DNA of 64,000 nucleotides. It comes from Hyphomicrobiales bacterium (GTDB lineage Bacteria; Pseudomonadota; Alphaproteobacteria; Rhizobiales; Rhizobiaceae). Positions within the stretch are counted from its first letter, which is position 1; each line of letters begins with the position of its first letter. The notes under the pieces were generated by a model, which was given only the letters and a program-made list of their open reading frames with translations, was not told the DNA's origin and did no database searches. The position numbers and the translations under genes were made by a program. Shown here piece after piece: positions 37,134 through 47,538 of the stretch. Location: assembly GCA_900469345.1 (NCBI GenBank), contig UBWZ01000008.1:186001-250000 (forward strand). The letters run 5' to 3'.

Positions 37134-37168
37134 AAAAAGCCCGCCGGATCCAATCCGGCGGGCTTTTC
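37134..37168. terminator. Bidirectional terminator between hisG and the DoxX gene
   Basis: AAAAGCCCGCCGGAT-CCA-ATCCGGCGGGCTTTT is a long perfect hairpin with A- and T-runs on either side. It can end the rightward his genes and the leftward DoxX gene. Confidence 0.93.
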
Positions 37169-37197
37169 CGTCTTGGGAGAACGGTGTGGTCTCGCGG

Positions 37198-37650
37198 TTA
37201 GGCAGCGAGGGCAACAGCTGCGCCGCGACGGGCGTCAACCGAGTAGAGGCCGGGGCCGAAGGTGGCGAGCAGGATGTAGGCGCCGGCCAGCGTGAAGTTC
37301 TTCATCAGCATGATGCCATTGAGGGCATTGATCCAGCCGAGCGCTGCATCGGGCCAGCCGGGAACGGCAACGGTGCCGGAATGGAACATCACGCCGGTGA
37401 ATACGCAAAACAGCGCCAGCGCCCAGCCGACGATCTTGGTCTGGAAGCCGATGAGCACGGCGACGCCGGTCACCAGTTCGAACAGGCCGGCGAGATAGCC
37501 GAGAACGGTCGCGGCGGGCATGCCGGCGCCGGCGATCATTCCGGCAGTGCCGGCCGGGTCCATCAGCTTGCCGAAGCCCGAATAGATGAACATGAACGAG
37601 AGCAGGATGCGTGCAACGAGCAGGACTGTGTTTTGGGTGGTGGTCGACAT
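37198..37650 (-). CDS. DoxX family membrane protein
   Basis: Small inner-membrane protein of 150 residues with about four hydrophobic segments. The DoxX signature is clear in LLSFMFIYSGFGKLMDPAG near residue 15 and in the ALFCVFTGVMFH segment near 85. Bacterial DoxX members have been tied to redox and thiol stress or membrane quinone processes, but the function is unsettled. Start ATG 37650 has GGAG about eight bases upstream. The 5' region carries two AATTGTGC direct repeats. It converges on hisG and shares its terminator. Confidence 0.82.
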   Translation of the reverse strand: MSTTTQNTVLLVARILLSFMFIYSGFGKLMDPAGTAGMIAGAGMPAATVLGYLAGLFELVTGVAVLIGFQTKIVGWALALFCVFTGVMFHSGTVAVPGWPDAALGWINALNGIMLMKNFTLAGAYILLATFGPGLYSVDARRGAAVALAA

Positions 37651-37746
37651 GGAAGGTCTCCGGGACTTGGGGCGCCGATGATCCGGACCCCAGTGAATTC
37701 TCTGAGCCGGAACATATCCATCACTCGGCAGTCGTGAAAGATGAAC

Positions 37747-37790
37747 AATTGTGCACGAATAGTTCTGATTTTGTGAACGACTAATTGTGC
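37747..37790 (-). promoter_or_regulatory. Possible operator upstream of the DoxX gene
   Basis: Two exact AATTGTGC direct repeats (37747-37754 and 37783-37790) start 36 bases apart in an AT-rich stretch about 100-140 bases before the DoxX start. Partial inverted repeats (GTTC/GAAC) lie between them. This would suit a dimeric regulator but the factor is unknown. Confidence 0.35.
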
Positions 37791-37803
37791 CGCGCAAAAC
37801 AGA

Positions 37804-37828
37804 AAAGGCGGCGTTGACCGCCGCCTTT
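37804..37828 (-). terminator. Rho-independent terminator after the chemoreceptor gene
   Basis: AAAGGCGGC-GTTGACC-GCCGCCTTT forms a 9-bp perfect stem. On the minus strand it is followed by TTCTGTTTT, about 27 bases beyond the stop of the leftward chemoreceptor gene. Confidence 0.85.
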
Positions 37829-37854
37829 GAGTCCGGTGGTTTGCGCGGTGAGGG

Positions 37855-39795
37855 TTAAAACTCCTCCCAGCTTGTCGCGGCGGCAGCGGCGGGCGAGGCC
37901 GAAGCGAAAGCGGATGCAACCTTCTTGGCAAGCGTGCGCGCCGGCGACGGTGTCGGCCGGGCCGTCGCATGATCGGCGATGCGCACCGGTGCCGACATGC
38001 CGCCACCGTCCGTGTTGAAGCGGCCGACCAGCTCGCGCAGGCGCTGCGCTTCTTGGGCAAGGGCACCGCTGGCGGCGGTCGCCTCTTCCACCATGGCGGC
38101 GTTCTGCTGCGTGACCTGGTCCATCTGGTTGACGGCGACATTGACCTCCGACAGGCCGACCGACTGTTCCTTTGCGGACGTGGCAATCGCATCGAGTTGC
38201 GTATTGATCGCCACCACATGGTTCTGGATCACCTGAAGGGCATTGCCCGTCGCGCTCACCAGTTCGACGCCGTTCTGAACCTCGGCTGCCGAGTTGCGGA
38301 TCAGATCCTTGATCTCCTTTGCAGCCTGGGCGGAACGCTGGGCAAGCTCGCGCACTTCCTGGGCAACCACGGCAAAACCCTTGCCGGCTTCACCGGCACG
38401 TGCGGCTTCGACACCGGCGTTGAGCGCCAGCAGGTTGGTCTGGAAGGCGATCTCGTCGATCACGCCGATGATATTGGAGATCTGCGACGAGGACTGTTCG
38501 ATCCGCTGCATGGCATCGACGGCCTTGGCAACGACGACGCCGGACTTGGCAGCCGATTGGTTGGCTTCGATTGCCATCGACCGGGCTTCCTCCGTACGGC
38601 TGGTGGAGGTGGTCACATTGGCCGTGATCTGGTCGAGTGCCGCTGCGGTTTCCTCAAGCGAGGCCGCCTGCTGTTCGGTTCGCTTGGAAAGGTCGCTGGC
38701 GCTCTGGCTGAGTTCGCGGGATCCGCCGTCGATGGCGTTGGTCGCGCTGGAAACGGAGTGGAGCGTGTCGCGCAGCTTTGCGACCGAGGCGTTGAAGTCC
38801 GCACGCAGGCCTTCGAAATCGGCGGCAAAAGCCTGCTGCAACTGGACGGTCAGGTCGCCGGCGGAAAGCCGCTTAAGACCCTCGGCCAGACCATTGGTCG
38901 CCTGCGCCATCGACTCGTTTCTCTGTCGCTCACTTTCCGCGGTGCGGTGTTGTTCGGCTTCCTGTGCAACACGGCTCCGCTCGGCTGCATGTTCCATGTC
39001 CTTGGCGCGCAGGGCGTTGCCCTTGAACACCTGGACGGCCTTGGCCATCTGCCCCACTTCGTCGCGACGGTCGGTGCCGTTGACGGTGGCAGCGAGATCG
39101 CCATTGGCAAGCGTCAGCATCGTTGTCTGTAGTGCCTGGATCGGACGTGCGAGCCAGGCGCGGATAGCGAAGAAGCTACCCGTCATGATGATGGTCAGGC
39201 CACCGACAACGGCGCCGAGGGTTGTGTAGATGGTATTCCAGGACTGCGCGGTCAAACTTTCGCTGCGATGCGCCACGGAAGCGATGATGGAATCGTTGAC
39301 GGCAGTCGCCTTGTCACTGAACGGTGTGAATTTACCCTGGCAATCTTTGATGAAGAGGTTCTGCGCAGCCAGATTCGCTGCCGCATCAGTGGCCTTGATG
39401 GCCAATTGCACCGTCGGCCCGCAGGCATCCTCCATGATTTTCAGACCCTCCGACTTGAGGTCTGCGAACTGCTTGTTGGAAGGAAGGGCGGCAATAGCGG
39501 CATCAAGACGCTCGCCAAAACCCTTCTTGGCCTTGTCGTAGGCTGCCAGGGCAGCCTTGTTGCCCTCCTCCGTTTGAGAGATCAACAGGTCGGCAAGAGC
39601 GGCATGGGCGGCCTGGAGGGCGCGGTTGCCCCGCGCAAGCGCCAGCGTGGCATTGCTTTCACCATCGATCAGGGCGCTGTAGTTATCGTCGATCGAGGCG
39701 ATATTGCTGGCACTGTAGAAGACCGTGGCAATAACGAAGACGCCAAAAATGATCATGAGCGTCAGGAATTTACCGATCAAGGAGACATGTTTCAT
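37855..39795 (-). CDS. Methyl-accepting chemotaxis protein
   Basis: Chemoreceptor of 646 residues. A first membrane segment at about 8-28 and a second at about 190-212 enclose a helical periplasmic sensor of about 160 residues with two cysteines. Then come a HAMP domain (about 213-265), a second HAMP-like linker, and the MA signalling domain, with its hairpin tip at [24 protein letters not shown] near residue 450. The C-terminus ends SWEEF, close to the xWxxF pentapeptide that tethers CheR/CheB in some receptors. The ligand is unknown. It stands alone, with its own terminator. Confidence 0.93.
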   Translation of the reverse strand: MKHVSLIGKFLTLMIIFGVFVIATVFYSASNIASIDDNYSALIDGESNATLALARGNRALQAAHAALADLLISQTEEGNKAALAAYDKAKKGFGERLDAAIAALPSNKQFADLKSEGLKIMEDACGPTVQLAIKATDAAANLAAQNLFIKDCQGKFTPFSDKATAVNDSIIASVAHRSESLTAQSWNTIYTTLGAVVGGLTIIMTGSFFAIRAWLARPIQALQTTMLTLANGDLAATVNGTDRRDEVGQMAKAVQVFKGNALRAKDMEHAAERSRVAQEAEQHRTAESERQRNESMAQATNGLAEGLKRLSAGDLTVQLQQAFAADFEGLRADFNASVAKLRDTLHSVSSATNAIDGGSRELSQSASDLSKRTEQQAASLEETAAALDQITANVTTSTSRTEEARSMAIEANQSAAKSGVVVAKAVDAMQRIEQSSSQISNIIGVIDEIAFQTNLLALNAGVEAARAGEAGKGFAVVAQEVRELAQRSAQAAKEIKDLIRNSAAEVQNGVELVSATGNALQVIQNHVVAINTQLDAIATSAKEQSVGLSEVNVAVNQMDQVTQQNAAMVEEATAASGALAQEAQRLRELVGRFNTDGGGMSAPVRIADHATARPTPSPARTLAKKVASAFASASPAAAAATSWEEF

Positions 39796-39983
39796 GGCAG
39801 ACCTGCGTGTTGGAGGATCTGCGCCAGTAGAAAGTATCTTGATTAGCGAAATGTGACCCGCTTACAGTCACTATGTCGAGCTCAAAGTGAGCGTTTCTTG
39901 GCGTCGGTCAAGTCGAGAGCTCTTTGTTGCTGCTATTGCTAGACTTTAAAGTTGCAGCAGTCGCGGCGGAGCAAGTGAAACGG

Positions 39984-40013
39984 AAAAGGGCGCCGGTTGC
40001 CCGACGCCCTTTT
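39984..40013 (-). terminator. Rho-independent terminator of groESL
   Basis: AAAAGGGCG (39984-39992) and CGCCCTTTT (40005-40013) form a stem followed on the minus strand by CCG after the T-run of the stem arm. It lies about 255 bases beyond the groEL stop, beyond two tandem repeats. A smaller AGACC-TTCG-GGTCT hairpin with a UUCG loop lies between the repeats and this terminator (about 40043-40056). Confidence 0.75.
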
Positions 40014-40057
40014 CGAAACAATGAACCGATGGCTCAGATGTCAGACCCGAAGGTCTT

Positions 40058-40267
40058 ACATCATGTCCATGCCGCCACTTCAGCGCGCTTGACGCGCTGA
40101 AGCACTTAGAGTGTATGGGCGGCTTTCACGGACAGTGCTGCAATCAGACCTTATGGCCTGATCACATCATGTCCATGCCGCCACTTCAGCGTGCTTGACG
40201 CGCTGAAGCACTTAGAGTGTATGGGCGGCTTTCAAGGACAGTGCTGCAATCAGACCTTATGGCCTGA

Positions 40268-40269
<2 letters not shown>
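40058..40269. repeat. Two 106-bp tandem repeats carrying copies of the groEL 3' end
   Basis: Copy 1 is 40058-40163 and copy 2 is 40164-40269; they differ at only two of 106 positions. Each begins with the 19-base string that also closes groEL (ACATCATGTCCATGCCGCC, again at 40270-40288), that is, the last codons and stop of groEL read on the minus strand. Each copy holds a 10-bp hairpin CTTCAGCGCG-CTTGA-CGCGCTGAAG (one base changed in copy 2) and a weaker TCAGACC...GGCCTGA dyad. They lie between groEL and its terminator. Confidence 0.92.
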
Positions 40270-41932
<1,663 letters not shown>

Positions 41933-41967
41933 TCAGCGAAATTTCGAGTGGGGCAAAAGGCTGAGGA

Positions 41968-42264
41968 TCAGCCGATGATGCCCATGATGTCGGATTCCTT
42001 CATGATCAGAAGGTCTTCGCCGTCGAGCTTGACTTCGGTGCCCGACCACTTGCCGAACAGGACGCGGTCGCCAGCCTTGACGTCGAGCGGCGTGATGGTG
42101 CCCTTGTCGTCACGGGTGCCGGTGCCGACGGCGACGATTTCGCCTTCCTGCGGCTTTTCCTTGGCGGTATCGGGAATGATGATGCCACCCTTGGTCTTGG
42201 CTTCAGATTCAACGCGACGGACCACTACGCGGTCGTGCAACGGGCGGAAATTGGTGCTTGCCAT
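41968..42264 (-). CDS. groES: 10-kDa co-chaperonin GroES
   Basis: Heptameric lid of the GroEL chamber, 98 residues. The mobile loop (about 18-35, [16 protein letters not shown]) and the C-terminal ESDIMGIIG are typical. It is first in the groES-groEL operon, with a CIRCE element and a clear promoter upstream. Confidence 0.98.
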   Translation of the reverse strand: MASTNFRPLHDRVVVRRVESEAKTKGGIIIPDTAKEKPQEGEIVAVGTGTRDDKGTITPLDVKAGDRVLFGKWSGTEVKLDGEDLLIMKESDIMGIIG

Positions 42265-42320
42265 TGTCTAATCCCTCGATCAAATGACATGGACGGGCCT
42301 GAAAGACCCGAGAACGGTGT

Positions 42321-42347
42321 TTAGCACTCGTCACCGGAGAGTGCTAA
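42321..42347 (-). promoter_or_regulatory. CIRCE operator (HrcA binding site) of groESL
   Basis: TTAGCACTC (42321-42329), nine bases, then GAGTGCTAA (42339-42347) is an exact match to the CIRCE inverted repeat bound by the HrcA repressor. It lies just downstream of the predicted transcription start, so HrcA would block early transcription and be released on heat shock. Confidence 0.97.
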
Positions 42348-42355
42348 CAGCGGTC

Positions 42356-42383
42356 AGATAAGGGCGGCATCGGCGTTAGTCAA
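42356..42383 (-). promoter_or_regulatory. Predicted groESL promoter
   Basis: On the minus strand, TTGACT (42378-42383) and TTATCT (42356-42361) are 16 bases apart, close to the housekeeping consensus. The start of transcription would fall near 42349, at the edge of the CIRCE element. Confidence 0.75.
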
Positions 42384-42430
42384 GAACGGCAGCGAAAAAA
42401 TGCGCCGTATGGCGACGGGCAGAACAGACG

Positions 42431-43762
42431 ATGACAGATGCCGCCGAAGAGGCGAAACCTGACGGCCTGTCGGAGCTTGCCGCCGTCTTTGCCCGCATCG
42501 GCTGCCTGAGCTTCGGCGGCCCTGCCGGACAGATCGCCATGATGCACAAGACCTTGGTGGAAGAAAGGCGCTGGATCTCCGAAGCGCGTTTTCTGCATGC
42601 CCTGAACTACTGCATGCTCCTGCCGGGACCCGAGGCCCAGCAACTCGCGACCTATATCGGCTGGCTGCTCTATGGCACCCGCGGCGGGGCGATCGCCGGG
42701 CTTTTGTTCGTCGTGCCCGGCCTGGCTGTGATGATCGCGCTGGCCTGCATCTATTGCCTCTATCATCACGCCGGCTGGCTTGCCGGCATGTTCTTCGGCA
42801 TGAAGGCGGCGGTGCTGGCGATCGTCGCCCAGGCCATGGTCCGGCTGGCGCGCAAAACGCTGACGACGCCGTCTCTGAAACTGGTCGCTGCCCTGGCGTT
42901 CGTGGCGCTGTTCTGCTTTCGCCTGCCGTTTCCCCTGGTCGTCCTGGCCGCAGGCCTGACGGGCTGGGCAGCCGGTCGCGGAGGCAGCCTCACGGACGGG
43001 CCTGCCGTCATCTCGGCCATGACAATCGAACGCCCGCCGGCCTTCAAGGCTTTGGCCACGCTGATCGTCTGGGTGGCGATCTGGCAATTGCCGCTCGCGC
43101 TGCTGTGGCTGTCCTCGGCCCCGCAGGCATTCACCGACCTCTTCGTATTCTTCTCGAAGATGGCCATGGTCACCTTCGGTGGCGCCTATGCGGTTCTCGC
43201 CTATGTCGCCCAGGTAGCGGTGGAAACCTATGACTGGCTGCGGCCTGGCGAAATGATCGACGGCCTGGCATTGGCCGAAACGACGCCGGGACCGCTCGTC
43301 CTCGTTCTGTCCTTCGTCGGCTTCCTCGTCGGCTTTCGCGAGGCGGCCGGCATGGGCGCGGTGACAGGTGGCATCCTTGGCGCCTGGCTGGTCGCCTGGG
43401 CCACCTTCGTGCCGAGCTTTATCTTCATCTTCGCCGGCGCTCCCTATATCGAGCGGCTGCGCGGCAACCGGATGCTGTCGGGGGCCCTCTCGGCCATTAC
43501 TGCGGCGGTGGTCGGCGTCATCCTGAACCTGGCGATCTGGTTCGGCCTGCATGTCCTCTTTCGTGAGGTTCGGTGGCTGGAGCTTTTCGCGCAATCGGGC
43601 GTCGGCATTCTCGTTCCGGACATCGCAAGCCTTGACCGTCCCGCCCTCCTGCTGTTTCTCGCCTCCGCCTTTCTCCTCTTCCGCACACGGCTCGGCATGG
43701 TCGCGGTGCTGGCCGTCTGCGCCGGCGCGGGTGTCCTGCTGCAGCTCGTGAAACTCACCTGA
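42431..43762 (+). CDS. chrA: Chromate transporter ChrA (long-chain CHR family)
   Basis: Inner-membrane exporter of 443 residues that pumps chromate out using the proton gradient. It shows the two homologous halves of long-chain CHR proteins: the first half has FGGPAGQIAMMH near residue 29 and LPGPEAQQLA near 65; the second has TFGGAYAVLAYV near 240 and ETTPGPLVLV near 280. About ten to twelve membrane segments are visible. It is divergent from groESL. No chrB regulator is adjacent. Some CHR proteins act in sulfate-related processes, so real chromate resistance is not proven. Confidence 0.9.
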   Translation: MTDAAEEAKPDGLSELAAVFARIGCLSFGGPAGQIAMMHKTLVEERRWISEARFLHALNYCMLLPGPEAQQLATYIGWLLYGTRGGAIAGLLFVVPGLAVMIALACIYCLYHHAGWLAGMFFGMKAAVLAIVAQAMVRLARKTLTTPSLKLVAALAFVALFCFRLPFPLVVLAAGLTGWAAGRGGSLTDGPAVISAMTIERPPAFKALATLIVWVAIWQLPLALLWLSSAPQAFTDLFVFFSKMAMVTFGGAYAVLAYVAQVAVETYDWLRPGEMIDGLALAETTPGPLVLVLSFVGFLVGFREAAGMGAVTGGILGAWLVAWATFVPSFIFIFAGAPYIERLRGNRMLSGALSAITAAVVGVILNLAIWFGLHVLFREVRWLELFAQSGVGILVPDIASLDRPALLLFLASAFLLFRTRLGMVAVLAVCAGAGVLLQLVKLT

Positions 43763-43860
43763 GCGTCAGCGGAAATCTGCGTTGCGCGCGCGAATAGTCT
43801 TGCCATGCTCGCCGAGCTTTGCGACATCAGCGCCGACGAAAACGCGATCGGACAGGATAT

Positions 43861-44709
43861 ATGGCAAAGCGCATCGAAGGTTTGGGCGACGTGATCGGCG
43901 GCTACGACGTCGTTCTGTCCGACGTCTGGGGTGTCGTCCATAATGGCGTCGAAGCCTTCCAGCATTCCTGTGCGGCGCTGGCCGAAGCCCGCAGGGCGGG
44001 TGCCACCGTCGTGCTGATCACCAATTCGCCCCGTCCTTCGCCGGGTGTCATCGAGCAGCTGGGCGCGCTCGGCGTGGCGGATGAAACCTATGACCGGGTC
44101 GTCACCTCCGGCGACGTGACGCGCGATCTCCTCGCCGATGCGCCGAACAAGATCTTCCTGATCGGTCCGGAGCGCGACCTGAACTTCTTCGATGGCCTCG
44201 ATGTCGAGATGGTTGCTGCCGCGGATGCGGACTGCGTGGTCTGCACCGGCTTTTTCGACGACGAAAAGGAAGTACCCGAAGACTACAGGGACATGCTGAC
44301 GGATTTCGCCGGCCGTGACCTGCCGTTCATCTGCGCCAACCCAGATCTCGTCGTCGAACGCGGTGAAAAGATCATTCCCTGCGCGGGTGCGGTCGCCGCC
44401 TTTTACGAGCAGCTCGGCGGCAAGACGCGCATCGCCGGCAAGCCGCACCGGCCGATCTATGAAGCGGCGCTCGCGGCGGCACGGGACGTTCGCGGCGAGT
44501 TTGCCCGGGACAGGGTTCTGGCAATCGGCGACGGCATGCCCACGGATGTCCGCGGAGCGCTGTCGCAGGGCCTCGATCTGCTCTACATCAGTTCCGGCAT
44601 CCACGTGCGTGAATACACCGTCAACGGCGAAACCGACGAGGCGATCCTCAACGAATGGCTGCGGCAGGAAAATGCGGCACCGAAATTCTGGATGCCGCGT
44701 CTCGCCTGA
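43861..44709 (+). CDS. HAD superfamily hydrolase, TIGR01459 (class IIA) type
   Basis: Cytoplasmic HAD class IIA phosphatase-like protein of 282 residues, a group found widely in alphaproteobacteria. Motif I is LSDVWGVVHNG near residue 17, where the second Asp of the usual DxD is replaced by Trp-Gly. Motif II lies in LITNSPRP near 60, Lys in AGKPHRPIYEAA near 200, and motif IV is AIGDGMPTDVRGA near 230. The replacement is typical of this subfamily and its substrate is unknown. Start ATG 43861 has AGGA upstream. ribF follows in 27 bases. Confidence 0.85.
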   Translation: MAKRIEGLGDVIGGYDVVLSDVWGVVHNGVEAFQHSCAALAEARRAGATVVLITNSPRPSPGVIEQLGALGVADETYDRVVTSGDVTRDLLADAPNKIFLIGPERDLNFFDGLDVEMVAAADADCVVCTGFFDDEKEVPEDYRDMLTDFAGRDLPFICANPDLVVERGEKIIPCAGAVAAFYEQLGGKTRIAGKPHRPIYEAALAAARDVRGEFARDRVLAIGDGMPTDVRGALSQGLDLLYISSGIHVREYTVNGETDEAILNEWLRQENAAPKFWMPRLA

Positions 44710-44736
44710 TATCGTGCCTGATTGGATTTCATCTGC

Positions 44737-45723
44737 ATGACGGTCTTCCACCGCAACGAAAAGAAGGAGCCGCTGCCCGAAACATTGAAGGGCGGCGTCG
44801 TCGCGATCGGCAATTTCGATGGCGTCCATCGCGGCCACCGCAGCGTGCTGGAGCGGGCCCTGTCGCTGGCGCAGGAGCGCGGCGTTCCCGCCCTGGTGCT
44901 GACCTTCGAGCCGCATCCGCGCACCGTCTTCCGGCCCGGTTCGCCGGTGTTCCGGCTGACGCCGGCGCCGCTCAAGGCAAGGCTGCTGGAAGCCATGGGC
45001 TTCGGCTGCGTCATCGATTACCCGTTCGACGAAGACTTTGCGGACCGGTCGGCCGAGGAATTCATCCAGACCATCCTGGTCGACTGGCTGGACGCTGCGG
45101 CGGTCGTCACCGGCTTCGATTTCCACTTCGGCAAGGGCAGGGAGGGCGGCCCAGCCTTCCTGATGGCATCGGGCGAGAAGCACGGCTTCACGGTCGCGCT
45201 CGTGGATGCCTTTCGCGACGAGAATGTCGAGGTCATCTCCTCGAGCAGGATCCGCACGCTGTTGACCGAAGGCCATGTCAGCGAGGCCGCCGGGCTGCTC
45301 GGTTATCGCTTCACGGTCGAAGCGGAGGTGATCGGCGGCGAAAAGCTCGGACGGCAGCTGGGCTACCCGACCGCCAACATGCAGCTTCCGCCGGAAGTCG
45401 ATCTCAAGGCGGGCATCTACGCGGTGCGGTTCCGTCGCCCCGACGGCAGCCTCCATGACGGCGTCGCGAGCTACGGTCGACGCCCGACCGTCACGCAGAA
45501 CGGCGCGCCGCTGCTCGAAACTTTCCTGTTCGATTTTTCCGGCAGCCTCTACGGCGAGATCTGCGCCGTCTCCTTCTTCGGCTATCTGCGTGAGGAGCTG
45601 AAATTCGACGGGCTCGAACCGCTGGTCGTCCAGATGAAGCGCGACGAGGAAGAGGCGAGGGCGCTGCTATCCGGCGTCACACCGCTCGGTGCACTCGACC
45701 GCGCCATCTGTTTCCACGGCTGA
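44737..45723 (+). CDS. ribF: Bifunctional riboflavin kinase / FAD synthetase RibF
   Basis: Makes FMN and then FAD from riboflavin. The 328-residue protein has an N-terminal adenylyltransferase domain (GNFDGVHRGH near 28, LTFEPHPRTVF near 60, and SSSRIRTLL near 165) and a C-terminal flavokinase domain (GRQLGYPTANM near 205, SLYGEICAVSFFGYLREE near 270). ATG 44737 is preferred over the upstream TTG. In rhizobia ribF is often near ileS and a TIGR01459 gene. Here the same set is present, with the symporter and toxin-antitoxin genes between. Confidence 0.95.
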   Translation: MTVFHRNEKKEPLPETLKGGVVAIGNFDGVHRGHRSVLERALSLAQERGVPALVLTFEPHPRTVFRPGSPVFRLTPAPLKARLLEAMGFGCVIDYPFDEDFADRSAEEFIQTILVDWLDAAAVVTGFDFHFGKGREGGPAFLMASGEKHGFTVALVDAFRDENVEVISSSRIRTLLTEGHVSEAAGLLGYRFTVEAEVIGGEKLGRQLGYPTANMQLPPEVDLKAGIYAVRFRRPDGSLHDGVASYGRRPTVTQNGAPLLETFLFDFSGSLYGEICAVSFFGYLREELKFDGLEPLVVQMKRDEEEARALLSGVTPLGALDRAICFHG

Positions 45724-45826
45724 TTTTCGCCCGCGACAGAAACCCGCTTGCCTTGGTCCCGCGCCGGTTTATGTCTCCATGACAGGACGCGAATATGCGC
45801 GTCGGTTCATCGAAGGCGATTCCGTC

Positions 45827-46024
45827 ATGAAAAATCGTTTTGGTACGGCGGCCTGCTGGCTGCTCCTCATTCCCTATATCGGACTTCTCTGGGTGCCGTT
45901 CTACAACGTGCACGATCCCGTCGTTCTGGGTTTTCCCTTCTTCTACTGGTACCAGCTCGCCTGGGTGCCGATCACTGCCCTCCTGACCTGGGTCGCCTAC
46001 CGGAGCATGCGCCATGACGACTGA
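45827..46024 (+). CDS. DUF3311 small membrane protein (symporter partner)
   Basis: Protein of 65 residues with two hydrophobic segments and the DUF3311 wording IPYIGLLWVPFYN and FPFFYWYQLAWV. These proteins sit directly before sodium:solute symporters of the MctP type and probably help their assembly or activity. The start chosen is ATG 45827 with GAAGG about ten bases upstream; an earlier ATG at 45779 would add a charged leader of 16 residues. It overlaps the symporter start by 11 bases, so the two are coupled. Confidence 0.85.
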   Translation: MKNRFGTAACWLLLIPYIGLLWVPFYNVHDPVVLGFPFFYWYQLAWVPITALLTWVAYRSMRHDD

Positions 46025-47489
46025 AATCAACCCGGTGGCATTGTCCGTCTTCATCTTCTTCTTCGTGCTCGTCACGGTCCTCGGTTTCCTGGCATCCCGC
46101 TGGCGCAAGCCGGAGACGCTCGCCCACATCGACGAATGGGGTCTCGGCGGCCGCAATTTCGGCACCTGGATCACCTGGTTTCTGGTCGGCGGCGATTTCT
46201 ACACCGCCTATACGGTGATCGCCGTGCCGGCACTGGTCTACACCGTCGGCGCCTACGGCTTCTTCGCGCTGCCCTATACGATCGTCGTCTATCCCTTCGT
46301 CTTCATGGTCATGCCTGTTCTGTGGAAGCGCGCCCGGGATTTCGGCTATGTCACGGCGGGTGACGTCGTGCACGGGCAGTACGGGTCCCGCGGCCTCGAG
46401 CTTGCCGTCGCCGCCACCGGCGTCATCGCCACCATGCCCTATATCGCCCTGCAGCTGGTCGGCATGGCCGCAGTGCTCCGCGCCCTCGGCCTCGTAGGCG
46501 AACTGCCGCTCGCCATCGCCTTCATCATTCTGGCGCTCTACACCTACTCGGCCGGCCTGCGCGCCCCGGCGCTGATCGCCTTCGTCAAGGACATCATGAT
46601 CTACATCGCGGTGATTGCCGCCGTGGCGGTCATCCCGTCGCAGCTCGGCGGCTATGCCAATGTCTTCCACGAAGCGGAATTGGCCTTCCAGGCCAAGGGC
46701 TCGGGCAGCATCCTGCTCGGCGGCAACCAGTATGTCGCCTATGCGACGCTGGCGCTCGGCTCGGCGCTCGCGGCCTTCATGTATCCCCACACGCTCACCG
46801 GCATCTTCGCCTCCAACAGCGGCAAGACCATTCGCAAGAATGCCGTCCTGCTGCCGGCCTACACGCTGCTGCTCGGCCTCCTTGCCCTGCTCGGTTACAT
46901 GGCCCATGCGGCGCATCTGCAGGTGGCGAGCGCCAACGACGTGGTTCCGGCGCTGTTCCAGAAGCTCTTTCCCAGCTGGTTTGCGGGCTTTGCCTTCGCC
47001 GCGATCGCCATCGGTGCGCTGGTTCCGGCGGCGGTGATGAGCATCGGCGCGGCCAACCTGTTCACCCGCAATTTCTGGAAGGCCTATGTCAATCCGGCCG
47101 TCGATCCGGCCGGCGAAGCGAGGGTCGCCAAGATCACCTCGCTGGTCGTCAAGGTCGGCGCGCTTCTGGTCATCCTCTTCCTGCCCACCCAGTTTGCGCT
47201 CGATCTGCAGCTGCTGGGCGGCATCTGGATCCTGCAGACCCTGCCGGCTCTGGTGTTCGGCCTGTTCACCAACTGGTTCCGGGCGCCACCGCTGATTGCC
47301 GGCTGGTTCGTCGGCTTCTTTGGCGGCAGCTACCTGGTCTGGATCAACGGCCTGAAGCCGCTCCACGCGGTCAGCCTCGGCGGCGCGCCGTTCACGGTCT
47401 ACATCGGCCTTCTGGCGCTCGCCGCCAACATCGTCGTGGCCGTGGCGCTCAACGCCGTCATGCCCAGAAGCGCTGCGGCACGCGCCTGA
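46014..47489 (+). CDS. mctP: Sodium:solute symporter, MctP-like monocarboxylate transporter
   Basis: Inner-membrane SSF symporter of 491 residues with about 13 hydrophobic segments. Visible family segments are DEWGLGGRNFGTWITWFLVGGDFYTAYT near 45-65 and FMYPHTLTGIFASNSG near 250. The DUF3311 neighbour and overall form match rhizobial MctP, which imports lactate, pyruvate and alanine. No two-component regulator (MctRS) is adjacent here, so the substrate call is moderate. Confidence 0.8.
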   Translation: MTTEINPVALSVFIFFFVLVTVLGFLASRWRKPETLAHIDEWGLGGRNFGTWITWFLVGGDFYTAYTVIAVPALVYTVGAYGFFALPYTIVVYPFVFMVMPVLWKRARDFGYVTAGDVVHGQYGSRGLELAVAATGVIATMPYIALQLVGMAAVLRALGLVGELPLAIAFIILALYTYSAGLRAPALIAFVKDIMIYIAVIAAVAVIPSQLGGYANVFHEAELAFQAKGSGSILLGGNQYVAYATLALGSALAAFMYPHTLTGIFASNSGKTIRKNAVLLPAYTLLLGLLALLGYMAHAAHLQVASANDVVPALFQKLFPSWFAGFAFAAIAIGALVPAAVMSIGAANLFTRNFWKAYVNPAVDPAGEARVAKITSLVVKVGALLVILFLPTQFALDLQLLGGIWILQTLPALVFGLFTNWFRAPPLIAGWFVGFFGGSYLVWINGLKPLHAVSLGGAPFTVYIGLLALAANIVVAVALNAVMPRSAAARA

Positions 47490-47509
47490 ACCACGCCTTA
47501 CGCTCTTTT

Positions 47510-47537
47510 AAACGCCGCAGCCTCGCTGCGGCGTTTT
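47510..47537. terminator. Terminator between mctP and vapC (bidirectional)
   Basis: AAACGCCGCAG-CCTCG-CTGCGGCGTTTT forms a 10-bp stem with T-run on the plus strand and A-run (T-run on minus) on the other. It lies just before the end of the convergent toxin gene at 47539. Confidence 0.88.
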
Positions 47538-47538
47538 C

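Noticed and set aside
42380..43594. 404-codon minus-strand open frame opposite chrA
   Set aside because: Composition is typical of antisense to membrane-protein codons, and ChrA on the plus strand is unambiguous.
43444..45456. 670-codon minus-strand open frame across the chrA end, HAD gene and ribF
   Set aside because: It spans several well-supported genes in the opposite sense and shows no family features.
45972..47366. 464-codon open frame on the minus strand opposite the symporter
   Set aside because: Translation is a His/Asp/Gln/Arg-rich string without domains, as expected opposite a hydrophobic high-GC gene.
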